Shown here: piece by piece, positions 1 to 5,589 of the stretch
Numbering within the stretch: the first letter of the stretch is position 1
Layout of the letters: each line of letters begins with the position of its first letter
From: CAZHZT01 sp964537285
GTDB taxonomy: Bacteria > Bacteroidota > Bacteroidia > Chitinophagales > Saprospiraceae
Direction: 5' to 3'
Assembly: GCA_964537285.1 (NCBI GenBank)
Contig: CAZHZT010000067.1
Location: 1 to 31,326 of the forward strand
DNA: 31,326 nucleotides
Translations under genes and position numbers: made by a program
Notes under the pieces: generated by a model
Database searches by the model: none
Told to the model about the DNA's origin: nothing
What the model saw: the letters and a program-made list of their open reading frames with translations, nothing else

Positions 1-329
1 CTCGTCAGGGCGGCGTTGTTTCGAATATCCAAATATTCGCCGATGGAGGTCAGGGTATCCAGCCCGCTGAGGCTCGTCAGGGCGGCGTTGTTTTGAATAA
101 GCAAATATCCGCCGATGGAGGTCAGTCCCGAAAGGCCGCTGAGATTTGTTATGGCATTACTCGGGTTTGCTATAATTGTTAGATTTCCGGCAACCTGGGT
201 GTAATTGAAGGCATCAACTTGAGCCTGCGTGGTGAGGGTCAAGTCTCCGTTATAAGTCTGCGCCAAGGCACGGTGGCCGATGGTGGCCAACAAGAAAGTT
301 AGCGCTGAAAGGTAAAAATATCGCTTCAT
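1..329 (-). CDS. Secreted leucine-rich / receptor-L-domain-like repeat protein (partial, 3' end outside window)
   Basis: Reading the minus strand from an ATG at 329 gives about 109 residues before the window edge, so the C-terminus is missing. Residues 1-23 form a signal peptide (MKRYFYLSALTFLLATIGHR then ALAQ). After residue ~55 the chain is a repeat built on L-T-S-I-G-x-Y-L-x-I-x-N-N-A-A-L-T-S-L-S-G-L. This is the ladder-like pattern of receptor L-domain or bacterial leucine-rich surface proteins of Bacteroidota, often with a C-terminal sorting domain. The DNA is also a tandem repeat: the 5' and middle copies share a long near-identical block (about 1-60 and 70-130). The function is probably surface exposure or adhesion, by inference. 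The gene lies beyond the last visible attC-like site, so it may be the cargo of a third cassette. Its base composition is visibly more GC-rich than the two cassette genes behind it. Confidence 0.7.
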   Translation of the reverse strand, partial: MKRYFYLSALTFLLATIGHRALAQTYNGDLTLTTQAQVDAFNYTQVAGNLTIIANPSNAITNLSGLSGLTSIGGYLLIQNNAALTSLSGLDTLTSIGEYLDIRNNAALT

Positions 330-514
330 GTCGTTTATTTTTTAAAGTGAAAAAAAGTTTGGTTTATTTTTTTGGTGAATGTTCAATTACCCCTTATTTG
401 CGATTAGAAGAGGTTGAGCATTTACTTTTATATTAATTGCAATACTTAAAATGGTAAATAGTCCAATTAGTTTCTGTTTTTTTTCATTGTAAATTTCATT
501 TAGTTTTTATGGTT
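330..514. other. AT-rich leader between the surface-protein gene and an attC-like site
   Basis: No gene is visible here. The stretch is very AT-rich with T-runs and probably carries the promoter and 5' leader of the minus-strand surface-protein gene. I could not identify a convincing Bacteroidota -7 element (TAnnTTTG). Confidence 0.4.
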
Positions 515-650
515 GCCACCAACGTTTTGCAGCTATAAGAAGTTGGCGATTTTGAAGCACAAAACTGTCTGCCAGCACTGAACTTGATACGAAGCACAAA
601 GCTTTATTTAACAACTGAACCGCCAATTTCTTATAGGTGCTGTTAGCACC
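515..650 (-). repeat. attC-like recombination site 2 (end of cassette 2)
   Basis: An imperfect palindrome of about 136 bp. Outer cores on the minus strand are GGTGCTAAC (642-650) and GTTGGTGGC (515-523). Inner arms are 529-548 and 621-640, roughly 20 nt each, complementary except for two positions. It is about 90% identical to the site at 1441-1577, including the non-palindromic middle. Size, arm layout and the GTT/AAC cores match integron attC sites of the long, VCR-like type. It lies directly downstream of the RDD-protein gene, where the attC of a cassette is expected. Confidence 0.75.
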
Positions 651-655
651 AGTTT

Positions 656-1420
656 TTATTTCTGCATTTCTATTAATGTCCATTGTCCGTTTGGTTCTTT
701 TTCCAAATAAACACTTACATTCAAGTCTTTTGTGTTTCCTAAAACTTTAATTTCAAGTTGTGCTTGTCCTTGTCCGTTTGAAATACTAACATTTCCTGTT
801 GGCATCATTCCATACCCTTTAATTCCGCCAGTTTCAGTTATAATTTGTTCATTCTTTTCTATTTCACTTATAGCAACTTTATATGCGTCAGAGTTTTTCA
901 TAGCACTTCCTGCGAATAAAAATACAAACACGAAAAATGTAACGCCTACACCAATCAAAGCTAAAATCCGAGGTAGTTTTGTGGGTTTATTTGGATTTTT
1001 TACCACAACTGTTTTTGCAACTTTGTCGCCAAGTCTTTTCTTTTGGTCATTAGTTACCAAAACAATAAATTCAACAGGCCAAATAATTATAAATAAGTTT
1101 CGTAGAAAAAGTCGTCCAAATAAAGGGATTTCATTTTGGTTATTTTCGTCACGAACCATAATTCCCATAATCCATTTTCCTACACTAATTCCTTTCAAGC
1201 TGTCTTTTGCAAAATATAGAAGGAAGCCAGGTATCATAACAAACAACATTGTTGTCATCATTTTACTTGGATTATTTTCGTCCATAAAATTTGGTCCAAG
1301 TGCAATAAATACAATTGAAACCATTAAAAATGTCATTACGAAATGGTCAATAATGAATGCCGCAATTCGTCTTTTTCTGCTTGATTTTAGAAATGTCAAT
1401 TCTGTCGTTTGTTCTGTCAT
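656..1420 (-). CDS. RDD-family membrane protein with Coa1-like C-terminal domain (cassette cargo)
   Basis: A 254-residue protein. The N-terminal half is an RDD domain: an R-R-I-x-A-F-x-I-D-H segment at ~17-27 (the Arg/Asp pair of the family), transmembrane helices at about 20-42, 55-72 and 103-123, and the loop G-I-S-V-G-K-W-I-M-G-I that is typical of RDD proteins. A further helix lies at ~152-170. The remaining ~80 residues are extracytoplasmic and resemble the Coa1-type domain (G-x-I-x-G-Y-G, then alternating beta strands ending in G-Q-W-T-L). RDD proteins are poorly characterised; some act in ion or small-molecule transport. The gene fills a cassette bounded by cores at 642-650 and 1441-1449, with a leader of only ~20 bp. 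It is AT-rich relative to the chromosomal genes after 4364, consistent with mobile cargo. Confidence 0.75.
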   Translation of the reverse strand: MTEQTTELTFLKSSRKRRIAAFIIDHFVMTFLMVSIVFIALGPNFMDENNPSKMMTTMLFVMIPGFLLYFAKDSLKGISVGKWIMGIMVRDENNQNEIPLFGRLFLRNLFIIIWPVEFIVLVTNDQKKRLGDKVAKTVVVKNPNKPTKLPRILALIGVGVTFFVFVFLFAGSAMKNSDAYKVAISEIEKNEQIITETGGIKGYGMMPTGNVSISNGQGQAQLEIKVLGNTKDLNVSVYLEKEPNGQWTLIEMQK

Positions 1421-1440
1421 TGTTGTCGTTTTTTAAAATT

Positions 1441-1577
1441 GGTGCTAACGTTTTGCAGCTATAAGAAGTTGGCGATTTCGAAGCACAAAACTGTCTGCTA
1501 GCACAAAACTTGATATGAAGAACAAAGCTTCATTTAACCACTGAACCGCCAATTTCTTATAGCTGCTGTTATAGGGC
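1441..1577 (-). repeat. attC-like recombination site 1 (end of cassette 1)
   Basis: An imperfect palindrome of about 137 bp. Minus-strand outer cores are GCCCTATAAC (1568-1577) and GTTAGCACC (1441-1449). Inner arms at 1455-1474 and 1547-1566 are 20 nt each with one mismatch. The internal part carries the same sequence as the site at 515-650, with scattered substitutions. The opening core is the exact complement of GTTATAGGGC found at the start of the same cassette (2247-2256). The closing core GTTAGCACC is the start of the next cassette. Confidence 0.78.
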
Positions 1578-1587
1578 GTTTTTCTTG

Positions 1588-2223
1588 TCATTTCGTTGTT
1601 GTCAGGTTAATTTCTACTTGTCCCCCAAGTCCGCAAGCAAGCATATAAGCAAAATATTTTCCGTCTGCCAAGTCTGTAAGGTCGAATATCGGTGGGCAAT
1701 CTGAATGTCCTATATTAGTTTTCTGAATTGGATTGTTTTGTCCCGATACAGTTAATGTTACAGTTGTTGCTGTCCCGCCACACGGCATAAATAAAAACCA
1801 ATTTTCGTCTTTTGAACCACGAATAAAAGTCAACGGGTTGCATTCTCCTTTACCCGTTTCGCAACCTTCCCAATAGTCAAAATCCACATATGATATTCTT
1901 ACTTTCTCAATTCCTTTTTTAGCGTCATAGTCAGGAAATATATAATAGTCGGTCGTTTTTGTGTTGCCTGTGTAAGTTGTCAAGTTGAGCAATGCTGTGT
2001 CTGGTGAATTTTCATATTCGTTGTAAAAGTAGTAGCCCACTTTAATTGTGTCATTTGTCAAAGTCCCTTTAACAACTTTAATTACTTTATACTCGGCAAT
2101 GTAAATTTTGCTTCCTTGTCCTGGTGAAATCAGTTTTGCAATGACTTGTATTGTGTCATTGTTTGCTTGTCCATAGGTCAAGAAAGTATAAAGTGATAAT
2201 ATGATTGTCAACGTAAATTTCAT
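1588..2223 (-). CDS. Secreted protein of unknown function (cassette cargo)
   Basis: A 211-residue protein with a clear signal peptide (residues 1-18, ending L-T-Y-G-Q) and no further membrane helix, so it is periplasmic or secreted. I do not recognise a named family. The region around 22-65 (V-I-A-K-L-I-S-P-G-Q-G-S-K-I-Y-I, then K-V-V-K-G-T-L) resembles the beta-strand pattern of small secreted Bacteroidota proteins. Four cysteines occur at ~121-149 (E-G-C-E-T-G-K-G-E-C, then P-C-G-G) and two more near the C-terminus, suggesting disulphides. The gene is the only one in a cassette of ~800 bp (about 1449-2255), with the attC-like site 10 bp after its stop codon. It is AT-rich compared with the chromosomal genes beyond position 4364. 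Confidence 0.65.
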   Translation of the reverse strand: MKFTLTIILSLYTFLTYGQANNDTIQVIAKLISPGQGSKIYIAEYKVIKVVKGTLTNDTIKVGYYFYNEYENSPDTALLNLTTYTGNTKTTDYYIFPDYDAKKGIEKVRISYVDFDYWEGCETGKGECNPLTFIRGSKDENWFLFMPCGGTATTVTLTVSGQNNPIQKTNIGHSDCPPIFDLTDLADGKYFAYMLACGLGGQVEINLTTTK

Positions 2224-2246
2224 TCGTTTCTATCGTCTTTTAAAAT

Positions 2247-2408
2247 GCCCTATAACATTTGCATAAATATACACAATATTCCGTTTATACTCACCTTCTT
2301 TTAGCCATTCCTTTTTTTCAATAAAAAATAAACTCCTAGAAATCAGTGTGATAACCCCATAGTTCCACATCTTCAATAAACTTCCACCTTTTTCGGTAAA
2401 CTTCCGGT
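2247..2408 (-). other. Recombinase-proximal junction, attI-like candidate
   Basis: Between the recombinase stop codon and the first cassette gene lies ~185 bp without a gene. The minus-strand core AAATGTTATAGGGC marks the point where cassette 1 begins, so the sequence on its recombinase side is the candidate primary insertion site. Close to the recombinase gene there are two direct copies of TAAACTTCC (2377-2385 and 2397-2405, 20 bp apart), which could be accessory recombinase-binding repeats like those at some attI sites. No palindrome comparable to the attC-like sites occurs here, as expected for attI. Confidence 0.45.
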
Positions 2409-3788
2409 TTATAGATCCAGATTATCCAGCGGGCTCTTTATGTTCTTCAGGTAGCGATCCGAAATATGAAGATAAACCTCAGTCGTCTTTATCGACTCAT
2501 GCCCCAATAATTGCTGCACTACATTCAAACTAACGCCCTTTTCTACTAAATGAGTAGCAAAGCTATGCCGTAAAGTGTGTACCGTTGGCCTTGAATTAAT
2601 CCTGGATGCTATTACGGCCCTTTTGAACACCTTTTGTATACTACTCCTGCTGTATTGCCCGCCGTCCTGCCCTTCAAACAACCAAAGACTGGGCTTGTAT
2701 TGCTTGTAATAGTCTCTTAAATATACTAATACGCGCTCAGAAAGTAAAGTGTAACGGTCTTTTTTCCCTTTTCCTCCTTTAACGAATAATGTCTTCCGTT
2801 CTTTGTCTATATCCTGAATTTGTATGTTGACCAACTCCCCAATCCGTAGGCCTGCCGAATATATGAGCATCAATATGCATTTATGTTTTAAATTGCCAAC
2901 CGCCATCAGCAATCGCTTGACTTCTTCCTCACTGAGTACATTCGGAAGTTTCTTCGGCTTCTTCGGACGGGGAATTTCGATATATGTCTTTTCTCTTTTC
3001 AGTATTTGCTCTAGATAAAATTTAAGGGCATTAATGATCTGGTTTTGCGTAGACTCTGATATCCGCTTCTTCCGAATTAGGTTCAACAAATGTTTTTTAA
3101 TATGTTCATCATTAATCTCCTCTGGTTCCAACTTCGGATACGCTCTAAAAAACACTGCCAAATGGCTCTTATACGATTTTACCGTGGAGTAGCTATACCG
3201 CTTCAACATCAATTTCTCCTCCAATGCTACCAGCGCTCGCTTATGCTTCACCCACAGCTCCCGCCCTTGAACTTTCTTCTTTTGAACAGGCGTTTTTGTT
3301 GATACCCCTTCATGATAAGCAGGTATTTGGTCATCCATTATGAAAGAAAGCTTCAACGCACTGCCAAACAGGCTCTTCAGGCGCCCGATGCTATCGTGTA
3401 CGTAAGGTATTCGCCAACAAACCTGTTCTCGGTCCCAATGCCGCCCCGGAATGGTTTTGATCTTTTCGATCCAATCTTTGCGATGTTTGGGCACGAATAC
3501 TTTGAGCCAGTAGGCAGAGGCTCCTTTTTCTACGTTTAAATATTCGGCTGCCTCTTCTTGCTTCGATGCCGTTTCGGGAGTCTTAATCGCTATTTCGCAG
3601 GGCAAGGCGAGCAGTTGCCGATAACTTTCCCGGCTGTACGGTAAATGCCAGCATTTCCAATTGGGATCCCAGCGGGCACCAGCCATTTTTCGGATTTGCT
3701 GAACAATCAATGCATCGTATTCAAAATCAACGCGTATGCGTTTTTCTGCCTCCCATTCAATAAGGGAGAGGGTGAGGTTTGTTTTCAT
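2409..3788 (-). CDS. Tyrosine recombinase with duplicated HARP-like N-terminal modules
   Basis: A 459-residue protein. The C-terminal half is a complete tyrosine recombinase: a SAM-like core-binding domain at ~180-270 and a catalytic domain at ~285-450 with Arg315 (A-G-L-R-I-G-E-L), Lys340 or Lys342, His404 and Arg407 (H-T-L-R-H-S-F), His430 (L-L-G-H-E) and Tyr439 (T-E-V-Y-L). The first 150 residues are unusual: two copies of a module with G-x-R-W-D-P-x-x-K-C-W-H-L-P-Y (~37-51) and G-R-H-W-D-R-E-Q-V-C-W-R-I-P-Y (~115-129), resembling the HARP motif of annealing helicases such as SMARCAL1. Classical Xer and IntI proteins are ~300-340 residues and lack this. I see no IntI-specific insertion between the Lys and HxxR motifs. 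By position it is the likely driver of the cassette array, but a separate origin is possible. Confidence 0.85.
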   Translation of the reverse strand: MKTNLTLSLIEWEAEKRIRVDFEYDALIVQQIRKMAGARWDPNWKCWHLPYSRESYRQLLALPCEIAIKTPETASKQEEAAEYLNVEKGASAYWLKVFVPKHRKDWIEKIKTIPGRHWDREQVCWRIPYVHDSIGRLKSLFGSALKLSFIMDDQIPAYHEGVSTKTPVQKKKVQGRELWVKHKRALVALEEKLMLKRYSYSTVKSYKSHLAVFFRAYPKLEPEEINDEHIKKHLLNLIRKKRISESTQNQIINALKFYLEQILKREKTYIEIPRPKKPKKLPNVLSEEEVKRLLMAVGNLKHKCILMLIYSAGLRIGELVNIQIQDIDKERKTLFVKGGKGKKDRYTLLSERVLVYLRDYYKQYKPSLWLFEGQDGGQYSRSSIQKVFKRAVIASRINSRPTVHTLRHSFATHLVEKGVSLNVVQQLLGHESIKTTEVYLHISDRYLKNIKSPLDNLDL

Positions 3789-3932
3789 TGGATTTTAGTT
3801 GATGATTAAATAGTTTCTTGTTGAAATAGTCAGTAGGCATTAGCCCGTGGCCGGTAGGAAGCCCATAACACAAAAGCAATAGCATGTGGTGTGCTTCCGC
3901 TACGCGGAAGTTGATCTTTATATCTCTTATAA

Positions 3933-4025
3933 CCCCGGGAGAACCCGGGGCTACGATCAGGCAGGCCTAGCGGCCAGCTTTAAGGGCTTCCTAAATTAAC
4001 TTCGGCCAAATGAAATCATCCAGAG
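3933..4025. repeat. Degenerate half-copy of the 16.7-kb palindromic repeat
   Basis: From the CCCGGGG hairpin onward the sequence (GGGGCTACGATCAGGCAGGC, then CTAGCGGCCAGCTTTAAGGG, and finally a segment containing CCAAATGAAATCATCCAGAG) aligns base for base, with ~15% substitutions, to 16790-16874. At the other site the block is one arm of a long palindrome. Here the matching left arm is missing or decayed. It shows that the repeat is dispersed and can lose an arm. Confidence 0.7.
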
Positions 4026-4235
4026 CCTATTATTTGACTGTTTCTAAATACTTTTAAAATGTGGTTAACTGGGGAGTGGTTCATGTAGGGGCATCGTATT
4101 GCAACGATTTCTGCAACTGAGCTTTAATTTTTTATTTTTTTTCCCGATTAAGGGAAAGGACCACCTGATTCTGACAAATACCACCAATCATTGAAATAAC
4201 AATCAGTAGTAATCCAGCGATCCCAGAGCCCCTAA

Positions 4236-4290
4236 CCTCCTATCGGCCACCGGCTACGGGCCACCGCCTACCGCCTACCACCCACCAGCC
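4236..4290. repeat. Degenerate GC-rich tandem repeat
   Basis: A ~55-bp stretch of repeated CCACCGCCTA-like units in an otherwise AT-rich gap. The segment GGCCACCGGCTACGGGCCA is roughly the reverse complement of part of 3848-3866 (AGCCCGTGGCCGGTAGG), so the gap is loosely bracketed by inverted GC-rich blocks. Function unknown. Confidence 0.5.
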
Positions 4291-4363
4291 ATTTCAACAA
4301 AAAACTGTTTAAGCCTCAACAATATCCTCAATAACCAATGCAAAAAATCCATTCCCCCCATCC

Positions 4364-5581
4364 CTAACCAGTTCTTTCCACCGCTTCTACTCTCGCCGCA
4401 CGATTTGCTGCAGGCAAGGACGCCAAAAGCCCAATGATCAATACGTTAATTATTACCAATACAAAATCAGGGGCTCTCAAACTAATCGGATAAGCATTGA
4501 TGATGAAACCGGTAGGAATGGGCACCAGGCCGTAGAATTTCTGAATCGAATAAATGCCCATCGACCAGGCAAAACCGAGCACCAAGCCAATCGTGCAAAG
4601 CAATAAACCTTCCAGAAGGAAGATATTGCGGACCATGCCCGAAGTAGCACCCATGGATTTTAAAATGGCGATGTCCTTGCGCTTGTCAAGCACGATCATC
4701 CATAGGGAACCGATCATGTTGAAGGCAACGAGCACCATCATAAAGCTGAGGATGGCGAAGCCCATCCATTTTTCTACTTTCATCAGTTTTAGAAAGGCTT
4801 CATCTTGCTCATAGCGGTCCTTCACCAGGAAGTCCGGACCCAGGATGGACTTAATTTCTTTTTTTACAGTGTTTACATCTACGCCTGCTTTTACACTAAT
4901 CTCCAGGGAGCTGACTTCTTTATCGTATCCCAATAGTTCCCGTGCAAATTTAATATCGGTGAGTATGTAGCGTTGGTCAAATTCTTGTTGAATGAAAAAG
5001 GTGCCGATGGGTTGTATCAGCATGGAGCGGTAGGGCTTGCCTAGAGGACCAACATTTTTGCGCTTCAGCGTATACACCCGCAATGCCGAGAATTGATCGC
5101 GTACATTGACGGAGAGCTTGTTGCGTACGCCTGAACCTAGCACGGCAGTATAGCGATTACCGAGCTTTAAGCGGTATTTTCCTTCTACAACAGTCGAGTC
5201 TACGCCTACAACTTCCTTAAATAGGCTGTCTACGCCCTTGATCATGCCAAAATCCTGAACGTTTTTGTATTCAAAAAAGGAAATCTCTTCAAGGGTTTGC
5301 GAGATGTGCCCAATGCCTTCAATTTCGTGAAGCTGTATCATTTGCTCGTCTTCAGGTACAAAGGTCTTCCCTTTAACAGGGGTTACCTTTATCGGCGGAT
5401 TGAAGGCTCCGAAGAGGCCGGTAAGCAGGTCTTCAAAGCCGTTAAAAACGGAGAGGATCAGGATGAGCATGCCGGCACCTACAGCAATACCAAAAACGGC
5501 CACGCCAGAGATGATGTTGATGGCATTGGTCGATTTACGGGCAAAGAGGTAGCGCCGGGCTATTTTAAGCGATAAATTCAT
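4364..5581 (-). CDS. FtsX/LolC-LolE-type ABC transporter permease
   Basis: A 405-residue inner-membrane permease. The N-terminal M-N-L-S-L-K-I-A-R-R-Y-L-F-A-R-K is the usual opening of LolC/LolE proteins in Bacteroidota. A first helix (~22-46) is followed by a periplasmic MacB-like core domain (~50-265) and three C-terminal helices (~275-300, ~318-342, ~372-395) with the FtsX signature (F-N-M-I-G-S-L-W-M-I-V-L-D-K-R-K-D-I-A-I-L-K-S-M-G). The chain ends P-A-A-N-R-A-A-R-V-E-A-V-E, the standard end of the family. Such permeases work with a LolD-type ATPase in releasing lipoproteins from the inner membrane; no ATPase is encoded here. It starts 8 bp after the stop of the GH3 fusion gene, so it is probably co-transcribed with it. 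Confidence 0.85.
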   Translation of the reverse strand: MNLSLKIARRYLFARKSTNAINIISGVAVFGIAVGAGMLILILSVFNGFEDLLTGLFGAFNPPIKVTPVKGKTFVPEDEQMIQLHEIEGIGHISQTLEEISFFEYKNVQDFGMIKGVDSLFKEVVGVDSTVVEGKYRLKLGNRYTAVLGSGVRNKLSVNVRDQFSALRVYTLKRKNVGPLGKPYRSMLIQPIGTFFIQQEFDQRYILTDIKFARELLGYDKEVSSLEISVKAGVDVNTVKKEIKSILGPDFLVKDRYEQDEAFLKLMKVEKWMGFAILSFMMVLVAFNMIGSLWMIVLDKRKDIAILKSMGATSGMVRNIFLLEGLLLCTIGLVLGFAWSMGIYSIQKFYGLVPIPTGFIINAYPISLRAPDFVLVIINVLIIGLLASLPAANRAARVEAVERTG

Positions 5582-5589
5582 GCACGAAT

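Larger units (their letters stand above)
515..2256 (-). mobile_element. Integron-like gene-cassette array (two complete cassettes)
   Basis: Two minus-strand genes are each followed by an attC-like site. Each cassette opens with GTT plus a specific sequence, and its own attC-like site opens with the exact reverse complement of that sequence: GTTATAGGGC for cassette 1 (2247-2256 against 1568-1577) and GTTAGCACC for cassette 2 (1441-1449 against 642-650). This pairing by cassette is what circularised-and-inserted integron cassettes show. A third cassette appears to begin with GTTGGTGGC at 515-523. The recombinase gene lies just upstream in the same orientation, as in the reversed integrons of some spirochaetes. 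Transposition by this array is inferred, not shown. Confidence 0.7.
3789..4363. other. 575-bp gene-free region with palindrome fragments and simple repeats
   Basis: No convincing gene on either strand. It holds two small perfect hairpins: CTTCCGC-tac-GCGGAAG at 3893-3909 and CCCCGGG-agaa-CCCGGGG at 3933-3950. It also holds one arm of a repeat found again at 16784-16880, and a low-complexity GC-rich stretch at ~4236-4290 made of degenerate CCACCGCCTA units. The second half is otherwise AT-rich. Confidence 0.6.

Noticed and set aside
732..1436. A 234-residue open frame on the plus strand opposite the RDD-protein gene
   Set aside because: It is the antisense of a gene with clear RDD features and shows low-complexity I/F/T-rich residues and no recognisable domain. 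It also runs into the attC-like core.
515..1577. CRISPR array
   Set aside because: The repeats are ~135 bp, only two, palindromic, and separated by a full gene. There are no short regular spacers and no cas genes.
2409..3788. Calling the recombinase a classical integron integrase (IntI)
   Set aside because: The IntI-specific insertion between the Lys and HxxR motifs is not visible and the N-terminal domain is different. It is described as a tyrosine recombinase of unassigned lineage.
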